A program made the position numbers and the translations under genes. Positions 6,348 to 14,308 of a stretch of 48,912 bases of DNA are shown in pieces. The stretch is taken from assembly GCA_005883955.1 (NCBI GenBank), contig VAXH01000057.1, positions 1-48,912 on the forward strand, in the 5' to 3' direction. A model generated the notes under the pieces. That model was not told where the DNA came from. It did no database searches and worked only from the letters and a program-made list of their open reading frames with translations. How positions within the stretch are numbered: position 1 is the first letter of the stretch; each line of letters opens with the position of its first letter. The DNA is from Actinomycetota bacterium (GTDB lineage Bacteria; Actinomycetota; Thermoleophilia; Gaiellales; Gaiellaceae).

Positions 6348-9170
6348 ATGACGAACCGCCGTTCGCACCTGATCCTTGTCGGCCTCATCCTCGCCGCTCT
6401 GGCGGGAGTGGTTGCGCTTGGCATTCCCGGATCGCCGGTCCACAAGAAGGTCACCCTCGGCCTCGATCTCCAGGGCGGCCTCGAGGTGGTCCTGAAGGCG
6501 CAGCCGGCGAAGGGACAGAAGCTCGACCCCTCGGCGCTCGACCGCTCCGTCTCGATCATGCGCCAGCGTGTCGACAAGCTCGGCGTCGCCGAGCCCGAGA
6601 TCAGGAAGCAGGGCTCGAACCAGATCGTGATCGAGCTCGCGGGCGTCCATGATCCGGCCAAGGCGGCGTCGATCATCGGCAAGACCGCCCAGCTCGAGCT
6701 TTACGACCTCGAGACGTCCGTGACCGGGCCGTCGCTGACCGCAGCCGGAAACCCGCAGGAGACGACCAGCCTCTACGGCCTGCTTTCCGCTTCCCAGTCG
6801 TTGGCGAAGAACGGCCAGCCCGAGGGCTACTACGCGTTCGGCAAGAACAAGGTGAAGTCGGTGGGGCCCGCGAACACGCGCGCCGCTGCCCTGAGACAGG
6901 CGAAGCAGGCGAACCTCAAGCGGCCGTTCACGGCCCTCGCCGTGCCCCACAACACGGTTGTCGTCACCTGCGACTCGACCGAGGTCGTCTGCCCCGGGAA
7001 CCTGCCCCAGCAGGGGAACGCGATCGGTCACCCGCCACCGGGCAAGAGCTACTACTACCTCTTCACCCACGACCCGAACAAGAAGGCCGTCGACAACGTC
7101 AAGGGCGTTCCGCAGCTGACCGGGTCGGATCTGAAGCTGTCCGGGACGCGCCAGGACTTCGACCCGACCACGAACGAGCCGGTCGTGCTGATGCAGTTCA
7201 CCGGCTCCGGCTCGCACAAATTCCAGGAGGTGACCTCGGAGGAGTACAACCGGGGCCACAACCGGAACGGCATCCCGCAGCACTTCGCGATCGTGCTCGA
7301 CCGTGAGATCAGGTCGTTCCCGCAGATCGACCCGACGAAGTCCGACCTCGCAGGCGGGATCAGCGGCAACGCGGAGATCTCGGGCATCGGTTCGATCGGA
7401 GAGGCCAAGGACCTCGCGCTCGTGCTCCAGACAGGCGCCCTGCCGGTCAACTTCGTCCAGATCGAGCGCACCGACGTCTCCGCCACGCTCGGAAAGGACT
7501 CGCTGAACGAGGCGAAGAAGGCGGCGCTGATCGGCCTGCTGCTGGTGGCGATCTTCCTGCTCGTCCTCTACCGGTTCCTCGGCCTCGTCGCGGTGATCGG
7601 GCTCGGCATCTACGCGGCCTTCCTCTACGCCGCGATCCTGCTCTTCAACGTGACGCTGACGCTGCCGGGCTTCGCAGGATTGATCCTGACGATAGGCGTG
7701 GCCGCCGACGCGAACGTCGTCGTCTTCGAACGGATCAAGGAAGAAGTGCGCGCCGGGAAGTCCGTGCGCGCGGCGATCGCCGCCGGCTACGCCAAGGGCT
7801 TCCACACGATCATCGACGCGAACGTCGTCACCGTGATCACGGCCCTGGTCCTGTTCGCGGTCGCGACCGCCGGCGTCAAAGGCTTCGCGCTGATGCTGAT
7901 GATCGGGACGGTGATCTCGCTCGTCACCGCGGTCGCGGCGACCCGGGCGATGCTGGGCCTGCTCTCAGGATTCACGTGGTTCGACAACCCGCGCTTCATG
8001 GGCGCGGCGGGCCAGCAGTCGGCGAAGTGGCTGCAGATCGACTTCATGCGCCGCCGCTATCTGTGGTTCGCGATTTCGGGCGTGATCATCATCGTCGGGG
8101 CAGCCTCGCTCGGCACCAAGGGACTGAACCTCGGGATCGACTTCAAGGGCGGCACCCAGGTGACCTTCAAGACGCCGAAGCCGGTCTCGCTGACGGACGT
8201 CCGCAACCAGGCAAAGGACATCGGCCAGAACGACGCGGTCATCCAGGGCCGCGGAAAAACCTTCGGCAGCGACAGCTACGAGAACTTCCAGATGCGGATG
8301 AAGTCGCTGTCGCGGGCTAACCAGAACAAGCTCGGACAGGATCTGGTCTCGCGCTTCCACGCGACGAACTCGGAGATCCAGAACGTCTCCTCGAGCTTCG
8401 GGAGACAGATCGCGCGCTCGGCGATCCTCGCGATCATCGTCTCGCTGCTCCTGATCGTGCTCTACATCGCGGTCCGGTTCGATCTCAAGTTCGCCTTACC
8501 CGTGATCGCGGCGCTGCTGCACGACATCGTGATCACGGTCGGCGTCTACTCGTTGACCGGGCGTGAGGTTTCGAACTCGACGGTCGCGGCCGTCTTGACA
8601 GTGCTCGGCTACTCGATCTACGACACGATCATCATCTTCGACCGGATGCGGGAAAACATCCCGCTGATGCGGCGCTCGTCGTTCGCGACGATCGCCAACG
8701 TCTCCCTCTGGGAGACGATCCGCCGCTCGCTGGCGACGACCTTCATCACGCTCCTACCGATCGGCGCCCTGCTCGTCTTCGGCGGTGCGACACTGAAGGA
8801 CTTCGCGTTCGCGCTGCTCGTCGGCATCACCTCGGGTGCGTACTCGTCGATCTTCATCGCCGCACCGTTGCTGACAATCCTGAAGGAGCGCGAACCTGAG
8901 TTCGCGCGGCGCAAAGGTGTCGACGGACGTGAAGAAGGGGCTGAGCCCGACGGCGGAATGCCCGCTCGCCGTCGTCCGAGGCGGCCGCGGACCGGTGCGC
9001 CGGCTGCCGATCCGGGCACGGTCGTGCTGGAGGAAGCCGAGCAGGCCGCCGCGGCCGAACCGACTCCTTCGCTCGGCGAGCTCGCCCCGAGTCCGGCTAC
9101 TTCGGCCGAAGCGAAGCGGGAGCGCCGTCGGCAGCGGCGCCGTGCGCGTCCGCATGGCAGAACCCGCTGA
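6348..9170 (+). CDS. secDF: Fused SecD-SecF protein-export membrane protein
   Basis: A single 940-residue polypeptide contains both SecD and SecF, as in Bacillus SecDF; in many actinobacteria they are separate. The SecD half (residues about 1-560) has an N-terminal helix, the D1 motif LGLDLQGGLEVVLKA, a large extracytoplasmic P1 domain with a roughly 150-residue insertion, and five membrane helices with IGVAADANVVVFERIKEE. The SecF half (about 565-860) has GLNLGIDFKGGTQVTF and helices with TVLGYSIYDTIIIFDRMREN. It uses the proton gradient to pull exported proteins through SecYEG. The tail of about 80 residues is Pro/Ala/Arg-rich and very basic (RRRQRRRARPHGRTR). The junction is in frame with no sign of a sequence error. 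Confidence 0.95.
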   Translation: MTNRRSHLILVGLILAALAGVVALGIPGSPVHKKVTLGLDLQGGLEVVLKAQPAKGQKLDPSALDRSVSIMRQRVDKLGVAEPEIRKQGSNQIVIELAGVHDPAKAASIIGKTAQLELYDLETSVTGPSLTAAGNPQETTSLYGLLSASQSLAKNGQPEGYYAFGKNKVKSVGPANTRAAALRQAKQANLKRPFTALAVPHNTVVVTCDSTEVVCPGNLPQQGNAIGHPPPGKSYYYLFTHDPNKKAVDNVKGVPQLTGSDLKLSGTRQDFDPTTNEPVVLMQFTGSGSHKFQEVTSEEYNRGHNRNGIPQHFAIVLDREIRSFPQIDPTKSDLAGGISGNAEISGIGSIGEAKDLALVLQTGALPVNFVQIERTDVSATLGKDSLNEAKKAALIGLLLVAIFLLVLYRFLGLVAVIGLGIYAAFLYAAILLFNVTLTLPGFAGLILTIGVAADANVVVFERIKEEVRAGKSVRAAIAAGYAKGFHTIIDANVVTVITALVLFAVATAGVKGFALMLMIGTVISLVTAVAATRAMLGLLSGFTWFDNPRFMGAAGQQSAKWLQIDFMRRRYLWFAISGVIIIVGAASLGTKGLNLGIDFKGGTQVTFKTPKPVSLTDVRNQAKDIGQNDAVIQGRGKTFGSDSYENFQMRMKSLSRANQNKLGQDLVSRFHATNSEIQNVSSSFGRQIARSAILAIIVSLLLIVLYIAVRFDLKFALPVIAALLHDIVITVGVYSLTGREVSNSTVAAVLTVLGYSIYDTIIIFDRMRENIPLMRRSSFATIANVSLWETIRRSLATTFITLLPIGALLVFGGATLKDFAFALLVGITSGAYSSIFIAAPLLTILKEREPEFARRKGVDGREEGAEPDGGMPARRRPRRPRTGAPAADPGTVVLEEAEQAAAAEPTPSLGELAPSPATSAEAKRERRRQRRRARPHGRTR

Positions 9171-9483
9171 GAGAGGCCGCGTCGGCAAAGCCGACACGGC
9201 CTCTGATCGGCGTCGCAAGCGACCGCCTTCGAAGCTCTCCGAGGCCGTCCAGCGGCTCGGGCGCGATGAGGCGAAGGCTCTCGCCGACGAGCTCCTGGCG
9301 GTGTGGCGCGGCGACTCGAGCGTCGGCGACCGTTTGGCGGCCAGGCTCGCGGGCGTCTTTCGCGAGGTCGGGCTCGTGACCCGCGAGGAGCTGGAAGAGG
9401 CCGAGCTCAAGATCGCGCAGCTCGAGCACCGCCTGCGGCTGCTGGAGGACAAACGGCCGCCCCTGTCGCCGCCGGTTCCGTGA
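9154..9483 (+). CDS. Small helical protein with C-terminal coiled coil (UbiK-like in outline)
   Basis: A 109-residue protein starting at ATG 9154, overlapping the end of secDF by 17 bp. The first 25 or so residues are basic and are encoded by hairpin repeat C. The conserved-looking part starts at KLSEAVQRLG and ends with a heptad helix (TREELEEAELKIAQLEHRLRLLE). In outline this resembles UbiK/BMFP accessory proteins, which have a C-terminal coiled coil and act with ubiquinone-biosynthesis proteins; the UbiB-type kinase two genes downstream makes that comparison interesting, but it is only an analogy. No other ATG, GTG or TTG exists between 9154 and 9301 in this frame, so the repeat must be translated if the gene is real. 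The stop overlaps the next start (GTGA). Confidence 0.7.
   Translation: MAEPAERGRVGKADTASDRRRKRPPSKLSEAVQRLGRDEAKALADELLAVWRGDSSVGDRLAARLAGVFREVGLVTREELEEAELKIAQLEHRLRLLEDKRPPLSPPVP
9171..9230. repeat. Two-hairpin repeat, copy C
   Basis: Starts at the base after the secDF stop codon. The first hairpin has arms GAGGCCG/CGGCCTC and GTCGGC/GCCGAC around an AAA loop with a single C-A mismatch (9173-9203). The second element CGGCGTCGCAAGCGACCGCC (9209-9228) pairs with one bulged base. It shares the GGCGTCGCAAGCGA core with copies A and B. Unlike the other copies it lies inside a reading frame, encoding residues 6 to about 25 of the next protein. Confidence 0.8.
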
Positions 9484-10193
9484 GCGCACCGCTGACGCGG
9501 CTCGGTCTGCCGAAGCTCTGGCACGAGGACCGGACACGCCTCTGGCGTTTCGCGCGGCAAACGGTCGTGCCGGTGACGCTTCGGCTTGCGCCGACCGCCG
9601 CCTATGGCGTCGAGCGGATCCCGCGCGATCGCGGCTGTGTCCTGGCGGCCAACCACTTCTCGGGCATCGACCATCCCCTGATCGGCGCCTTCGTTCCCGG
9701 GATCACCTACTTCCTCGCCAAGTCAGAGCTCTTCGAGATCCCCGTTCTCGGCGAGGCGCTTGCCTGGATGGGCGTGATCTCGATCCGTCGCGGCCAGAGC
9801 GACCGCGATGCGCTTCGCCTCGCGCGGAAGCACGTCCGCAACGGGGACGTCGTCTGCGTCCACATCGAAGGGACGCGGCAGCGGCTCGGCTACCCCGGAC
9901 CGATCCACACCGGCGGCCTGATGATCGCGATGCAGGAGGGCGCGCCGGTCGTTCCGCTCGGCCTCGACACCTTCGGCTGGTCGCCGCGGAACCGGCGTCT
10001 GTGCGCACTCGTCTTCGGCGAGCCGATCGAGCTCGACCACCTGCCACGGAACCGCTCCGGTTACGAGAGGGCCGGCGAGCTCGTCCGCGCTGAGATGGTG
10101 CGCCTCTGGCGGCAGGCAGCAGAGGCCGCCGCGGCGGGGCTGCCGCCGGAGCTGCCGGACGGAACGCTGCGCAACGAGGCCGTGTCAGACTGA
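9480..10193 (+). CDS. 1-acyl-glycerol-3-phosphate acyltransferase family protein (PlsC-like)
   Basis: A 237-residue member of the LPLAT/AGPAT superfamily. The catalytic HX4D motif is present as NHFSGIDH (His59, Asp64). The substrate-binding FIRRG-type motif appears as ISIRRGQSDRDA, and the third block as VCVHIEGTRQR with a slightly altered FPEGTR (HIEGTR). A fourth block, GAPVVPLGLDT, follows. It probably transfers an acyl chain to lysophosphatidate or a related lipid at the inner face of the membrane. Start GTG 9480 overlaps the stop of the upstream gene; a longer upstream frame is antisense-like noise. It lies 4 bp before the UbiB-like gene. Confidence 0.88.
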   Translation: MSAPLTRLGLPKLWHEDRTRLWRFARQTVVPVTLRLAPTAAYGVERIPRDRGCVLAANHFSGIDHPLIGAFVPGITYFLAKSELFEIPVLGEALAWMGVISIRRGQSDRDALRLARKHVRNGDVVCVHIEGTRQRLGYPGPIHTGGLMIAMQEGAPVVPLGLDTFGWSPRNRRLCALVFGEPIELDHLPRNRSGYERAGELVRAEMVRLWRQAAEAAAAGLPPELPDGTLRNEAVSD

Positions 10194-10197
10194 TCGC

Positions 10198-11862
10198 ATG
10201 GCCCGTCCGGCCACGCGCAACATCGGCCGCCTCTCCGAGATCGCGCAGGTCGCGGTCAAGCACGGCTTCGGCTACTTCTTCGAGCGCCACCGCCTGACCG
10301 ATCTCTTCCCCTGGATCAGCCGCGACGGCAGCTCCGACACGCCCTCGGACCGCGGACGCCGGTTGCGGGAGATGCTGGACGAGCTCGGGCCGACCTTCGT
10401 CAAGTTCGGCCAGCTGCTTTCCACGCGCCCGGACATCGTCCCGCCCGACATCGTCGTCGAGCTGCAGAAGCTGCAGGACGACGTCCGGCCGATTCCGTTC
10501 GTCGACGTCCGGCGCGTGATTCAGGAGGATCTCGGCCTGACGATCGAGCAAGCCTTCCTCGAGTTCGACGAGTACCCGACCGCCGCGGCCTCGATCGGTC
10601 AGGTGCACCACGCGCTGCTCCCGAACGGCGAGCGCGTCGCGGTCAAGGTCCAGCGCCCGAACGCGCCGCGCCAAATCGAGTCGGACATCGCACTGCTCTT
10701 CCAGGCCGCCCGCCTCGCCAAGGAGCGGGTCCGGGCGCTCGACTTCATCGACGCCGAGCAGGTGGTGGACGAGTTCGCCCGCTCGATTCGGAGCGAGCTC
10801 GACTACCGGGCGGAGGCGCGGAACGCCGAGATCTTCCGGCGCAACTTTTCGGGCCAGACCGACGTCAAGATCCCGCGGGTCTACTGGACCTATACGCGGC
10901 GGCGCGTGCTCGTGCTCGAGCTGCTCGACGGAACGCAGCTGGCCGATCTCGACTTCGGCGCGCTGAGCCAAGGGGAGCGCCGCGAGCTGGCATACCGGAT
11001 CGCCGAGACGTGGATGACGATGATCTTCCGCCACGGGTTCTTCCACGGCGACCCGCATCCCGCGAACATCTTCATCCTGGACGACGGCGCCGCGGTCGGG
11101 CTCGTCGATTTCGGTCAGGTGGGCAAGCTCAGCGACGAGGACATGTCGAGGCTGACCGGTCTCTTCATCGACGCCGCCAACGAGCGCGTCGAGGCGCTAC
11201 CGCGCCGGCTCGCAGAGCTCGGCGTTCGGTTCCCGCGCGAGCGCGAGGAGGAGTTCGCGGACGAGCTTCGGGACGTCTACTACCGCTACTACGGCGTCAG
11301 CCTCGCCGAGATCGACCCCCTGCAGGTGATCCGCGAGGCCTTCGACGTCATCTACCGGATGAATCTCCGGCTCCCTACGCGATTCGTCCTCCTCGACAAG
11401 GCGATCGCGACGCTCGCGTCGGTCGGAATCGAGCTCTATCCCGACTTCAACGTCTTCGAGGTCGCGAAGCCGTATGCGCGGAACCTGATGGTCGAGCGCT
11501 TCTCGCCCGAGCGGATCCTGGCGCGGGCGCAGAAGGAGTCCCGCGAGTTCGTCCGCATCGGGGCGACTTTGCCGTATCAGGTGCACGACTTCCTCGAGCA
11601 GATCCGCGACGGGCAGATCGAGGTCGGCTTCGTGCACAAGGGGCTCGACGAGTTCATGCACAAGGTCGATGTCGCCTTCAACCGGCTCGTCGTCGCGCTG
11701 ATCGTCGTCGGCGGCTTGATCGGCTCGAGCCTGATCGGGATCTTCGCGAAGCACGGGCCGTTCGTCTTCGGGGTCAACTTCCTCTCCTTCATCGGCTTCC
11801 TGCTCTCGGGCGCGCTCGGGATCTGGCTGCTTTGGGGCGTGATCCGTTCCGGACGGTTGTGA
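10198..11862 (+). CDS. ABC1/AarF/UbiB-family atypical kinase
   Basis: A 554-residue UbiB-type protein. Hallmarks are present in order: the KxGQ motif in FVKFGQLLSTRPD, which covers the active site in this family; the alanine-rich nucleotide loop AAASIGQVH, replacing the usual Gly-rich loop; the lysine in VAVKVQRP; the HGDPHPANIF catalytic loop; and the VDFGQVG metal-binding DFG-like motif. Two hydrophobic helices at the C-terminus (about 495-550) anchor it in the membrane. Family members are ATPases or kinases needed for isoprenoid quinone or lipid homeostasis. In an actinobacterium the quinone would be menaquinone. The PlsC-like gene upstream supports a membrane-lipid role. Last gene of the run; a terminator follows. 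Confidence 0.92.
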   Translation: MARPATRNIGRLSEIAQVAVKHGFGYFFERHRLTDLFPWISRDGSSDTPSDRGRRLREMLDELGPTFVKFGQLLSTRPDIVPPDIVVELQKLQDDVRPIPFVDVRRVIQEDLGLTIEQAFLEFDEYPTAAASIGQVHHALLPNGERVAVKVQRPNAPRQIESDIALLFQAARLAKERVRALDFIDAEQVVDEFARSIRSELDYRAEARNAEIFRRNFSGQTDVKIPRVYWTYTRRRVLVLELLDGTQLADLDFGALSQGERRELAYRIAETWMTMIFRHGFFHGDPHPANIFILDDGAAVGLVDFGQVGKLSDEDMSRLTGLFIDAANERVEALPRRLAELGVRFPREREEEFADELRDVYYRYYGVSLAEIDPLQVIREAFDVIYRMNLRLPTRFVLLDKAIATLASVGIELYPDFNVFEVAKPYARNLMVERFSPERILARAQKESREFVRIGATLPYQVHDFLEQIRDGQIEVGFVHKGLDEFMHKVDVAFNRLVVALIVVGGLIGSSLIGIFAKHGPFVFGVNFLSFIGFLLSGALGIWLLWGVIRSGRL

Positions 11863-11932
11863 CCGCGAAAAGTGCTGCGTACTTTCTGCGGGGTTAGTTT
11901 GTCGCCTCGCTTGGCTCGTGAGATTGGACGAG

Positions 11933-11970
11933 ACCGAGCTCGACAGCTGTCGAAAGCTCGGTGGATTTTT
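11933..11970 (+). terminator. Rho-independent terminator after the ubiB-like gene
   Basis: Arms ACCGAGCT (11933-11940) and AGCTCGGT (11955-11962) form an 8-bp stem. The apical part TCGACAGCTGTCGA is itself a perfect palindrome and can extend the stem. GGATTTTT follows, giving a short U-run. It lies 71 bp after the stop of the UbiB-like gene and 63 bp before the next gene, as expected for the end of the queA-to-ubiB transcription unit. Confidence 0.65.
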
Positions 11971-12033
11971 CGTTCCAGATTCGCGGCAAAGGACATCTAG
12001 CCGACGCGCAAAGGCCGCGCTACCGTCGCTGCC

Positions 12034-12708
12034 ATGAAGGCCGCCGTGCTGCTCGCCGAGCCGGAGCCGTCGACCAGGGAGTTCCTCCAGCGCCACCTCG
12101 CAGACGACGGCTTCGATGTGCTCGGCGCTGAGGCCGAGCGTGAGGCGCTAGAGCTTGCCGAGCGCCTGAAGCCCTCGCTCGTCCTCTCCTCACCCGACCT
12201 GTGCCGCCGCCTGCGCGAGGGTGAACCCGGGCGCTCGTGGGACCGCGAGGTACCGGTGATCGTGCTCGGCGGGACTGAGGCCGACACGGTCGACCGGGTC
12301 CGCGCGTTCGACCGCGGCTGCGACGACTACGTGCCGCGGCCCTTCCACTACGACGAGCTGCTGGCCCGGATCCGCGCCGTGCTCCGGCGCACTTCGCCGT
12401 CGCTGCGCGACCGCTTGGAGGCGGGGTCGATCGCCGTCGACCTCGTGACGCGGCGTGCCACCGTCCGCGGGCGCGCGTTGACCCTGCCGGCGAAGGAGTA
12501 CGACCTGCTCGCGAAGCTTGCGACCGAGCCCGAGCGCGTGTTCACCAAGGAGCAGCTGCTGCGCGAGGTCTGGGGTTATCTCTCGCTTGGTCGCACGCGC
12601 ACTCTGGACTCACACGCTTCGCGGCTTCGTCGGAAGCTGCGGCAGGCCGGAGCCGGCCCCTGCGTGGTGAACATCTGGGGCGTCGGTTACCGGCTGCTCG
12701 GAGAGTGA
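12034..12708 (+). CDS. Orphan OmpR-type regulator with degenerate (aspartate-less) receiver
   Basis: A 224-residue protein. Its N-terminal domain follows the receiver fold (AVLLAEPEPSTREFLQRHL at the start, CDDYVPRPF near the end), but the loop that should hold the phospho-acceptor is deleted: LVLSSPDLCRRL replaces the usual LVLLDLMLPDMDGIDVCRRI layout. The acidic pair is reduced to AEPE, the conserved Thr region reads LGGTE, and the conserved Lys of TKPF is Arg. The winged-helix domain (about 130-222: LPAKEYDLL, KEQLLREVWGY, RRKLRQAG, IWGVGYRLL) is intact. It therefore probably binds DNA without phosphorylation, controlled by another signal. No kinase gene is adjacent; the next gene is convergent and ends 7 bp away. 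Confidence 0.9.
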   Translation: MKAAVLLAEPEPSTREFLQRHLADDGFDVLGAEAEREALELAERLKPSLVLSSPDLCRRLREGEPGRSWDREVPVIVLGGTEADTVDRVRAFDRGCDDYVPRPFHYDELLARIRAVLRRTSPSLRDRLEAGSIAVDLVTRRATVRGRALTLPAKEYDLLAKLATEPERVFTKEQLLREVWGYLSLGRTRTLDSHASRLRRKLRQAGAGPCVVNIWGVGYRLLGE

Positions 12709-12714
12709 GCTGAG

Positions 12715-13125
12715 CTAGGACTTGAAGATGTTCAGCAGCTCCTGGAACACGTTCACCGTCGCGGTGTTCGGCTGGCGCACGATCGTGGGCGTCACGCCGG
12801 TGAATCGCTGCAGGTCGCTGCAGGCGTTGAAGTCGGCAACCGGGTTCGGCGCCGCCGTGTAGCCGGCGATCCCGGCTCCCGCGAGCGCGTCGGCCGTCAC
12901 GGCCGAGTTGCAGCCGCCGTAGAGCAGCGCCACGACCGCAACCGCCTCGGTCTGCAACAGCGTCGTGTTCGTCTTCTTGAGCGACTTCTGGAGTGTCTTC
13001 ACCTGTCCCTGCAGCGTCCGGATCTGAGCCGCCATCTTGGCCGGGCTCGGCGTCGCAGCAGTCGCAGGTACCGCGAGCGCTAGCGCGAGTGCGAGAGCAA
13101 AAAGGGCTGGAAGTGCCCGCCTCAT
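12715..13125 (-). CDS. Exported protein with short coiled coil, function unknown
   Basis: A 136-residue protein preceded by an excellent ribosome-binding site (AGGAGGGAATCAG before ATG 13125), which decides the start; the frame runs further upstream without need. Residues 1-24 are a signal peptide (MRRALPALFALALALALAVP, then ATA). Residues about 30-55 (KMAAQIRTLQGQVKTLQKSL) form a coiled coil. The rest has two cysteines (YGGC and NACSD) that may pair outside the cell. No family is recognised. Convergent with the aspartate-less regulator and upstream-adjacent to the ogt stop on the same strand, 62 bp apart. Confidence 0.75.
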   Translation of the reverse strand: MRRALPALFALALALALAVPATAATPSPAKMAAQIRTLQGQVKTLQKSLKKTNTTLLQTEAVAVVALLYGGCNSAVTADALAGAGIAGYTAAPNPVADFNACSDLQRFTGVTPTIVRQPNTATVNVFQELLNIFKS

Positions 13126-13187
13126 CTGATTCCCTCCTATGTCGTAGACCCCGTCTGAGAGTCGTATATCCGACCCCGCAGCAAGGG

Positions 13188-13754
13188 TCAAGCGAGGAGA
13201 GCGCCTTCGAGCCGCAGCAACTGCTGCTTCCGCTCGAGCCCGCCCGCATAGCCGACCAGCGAACCGTTGGCTCCGATCACGCGGTGGCAGGGCAGCACGA
13301 TCGGCACGGGGTTGCGGTTCATGATCGTCCCGACCGCCCGCGCCGCCTTCGGCTTGCCGGCCTTCGCGGCGAGGGCGCCGTAGGTCGTGACCTCGCCGAA
13401 CGGGACCCGTCTCAGCTCCTCGAGCACGGCGCGGCCGAAGTCGCGGGCGAGCCGCAGATCGACGTCGAGGTCGAACCGCTTGCGCTTGCCCGCGAAGTAC
13501 TCGTCCAGCTGGCGGCGAGCCGGGTCGACCGGCCGCGCCGAGCGGAGGACACGCGAACCGAAGCCGCGGGCGAGCCTTTCGATCTCGACATCGGGATCCG
13601 ACTCATAGGAGATGACGCAGAGGCCGCGCTCGGAGACGCCGACGAAGAGCTCGCCGAGTGGGGACTCCACCACGTCATAGGCGACATCGAGCAGACCTGC
13701 TTCGGCGGCTGCCGCGCGGAAGCGGGTGTCGAGCTCGGGGGAGACGCTGGTCAC
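13188..13754 (-). CDS. ogt: Methylated-DNA--[protein]-cysteine S-methyltransferase
   Basis: A 188-residue suicide repair protein that removes methyl groups from O6-methylguanine in DNA. The acceptor cysteine is Cys156 in the invariant VLPCHRV motif. The helix-turn-helix with the arginine finger region (FGEVTTYGALAAKAGKPKAARAVG) and the NRNPVPI Asn hinge precede it. The N-terminal domain (about 20-95) is the usual less conserved RNase-H-like part. The start GTG overlaps the stop of the ECF sigma factor gene by 4 bp (GTGA), so the two are co-expressed. There is no Ada-type regulatory domain. Confidence 0.94.
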   Translation of the reverse strand: MTSVSPELDTRFRAAAAEAGLLDVAYDVVESPLGELFVGVSERGLCVISYESDPDVEIERLARGFGSRVLRSARPVDPARRQLDEYFAGKRKRFDLDVDLRLARDFGRAVLEELRRVPFGEVTTYGALAAKAGKPKAARAVGTIMNRNPVPIVLPCHRVIGANGSLVGYAGGLERKQQLLRLEGALLA

Positions 13755-14212
13755 GATTCCTTGCTCCTTTCTCTCAGCCGGCGCACCCCGGATGAGGTGG
13801 CCTGGCGCGCCGCGTCCTCGGAAGAGCCGAGTGCGGTGGCGATCTCGTCGTAGGGAAGGTCGAAGCCGTAGCGCAGGACGACGGCGGCTCGTTCCTTCGG
13901 CGGCAGGTCATCGGTCAACGGGCCGAGCTCGGCGTGGGGGGGAAGGCTGTCCTCCACTGCCAGCTCCGGTAGCGCGCCGCGAGGCCGCGTCCGGCGCGTC
14001 TCGTCGATCGCGACCCGCGTAGCGATCGTGAATACCCAGGCTCGAAGGTGCCGTCCGTTCCGCAGCTCGGGATAGGCGCGGAGCGCCCGCAAGAACGTCT
14101 CTTGAAAGGCGTCCTCGGCACCCTGTCCGAGCAGTCGCCGCAGGTGGGCGAAAACAGGGTCCTTGTGCTCGGCGTAGAACGATTCGAACGGCGGAATGCG
14201 CACCGGCTCCAT
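13751..14212 (-). CDS. ECF-type RNA polymerase sigma factor
   Basis: A 153-residue sigma factor starting at ATG 14212; a TTG 48 bases upstream is weaker. Region 2 (about residues 8-75) shows FYAEHKDPVFAHLRRLLG, the AEDAFQETFLRAL promoter-melting segment and LRAWVFTIATRVAIDETRR. Region 4 (about 95-150) shows LPPKERAAVVLRYGFDLPYDEIATALG with its helix-turn-helix and ATSSGVRRLRER. It directs RNA polymerase to a special promoter set. No anti-sigma factor gene is adjacent; instead it is translationally coupled to ogt, which suggests a link with alkylation damage or a general stress response. Its promoter region is shared with the divergent mraZ gene. Confidence 0.9.
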   Translation of the reverse strand: MEPVRIPPFESFYAEHKDPVFAHLRRLLGQGAEDAFQETFLRALRAYPELRNGRHLRAWVFTIATRVAIDETRRTRPRGALPELAVEDSLPPHAELGPLTDDLPPKERAAVVLRYGFDLPYDEIATALGSSEDAARQATSSGVRRLRERSKES

Positions 14213-14271
14213 CTTCTGCTGAAACGGAGTGGCGCGCCGCGTTGTGAGATGTGGAGGCAAAGGGTTGCGAA

Positions 14272-14306
14272 GTGGGGATAAGTGGTTTAAAGTGGGCTGC
14301 AGTGGA
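14272..14306 (+). promoter_or_regulatory. Four MraZ-type operator boxes in 10-bp register
   Basis: GTGG boxes start at 14272 (GTGGG), 14282 (GTGGT), 14292 (GTGGG) and 14302 (GTGGA), each followed by five bases before the next. This matches the known arrangement of MraZ operators upstream of dcw clusters: direct repeats of a GTGG/TGGG core with a 10-bp period. The last box ends two bases before the mraZ ATG and covers the place where a ribosome-binding site would lie. Two more GTGG cores occur upstream at 14229 and 14251. Autorepression of mraZ and the cluster by its own product is expected from the family. Confidence 0.88.
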
Positions 14307-14308
14307 CC

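Noticed and set aside
5976-7805. 609-codon open frame on the minus strand opposite yajC/secDF
   Set aside because: It is the antisense of strongly conserved secDF; the composition (Arg, Asp, Val, His) is what GC-rich antisense frames give, and no domain is seen.
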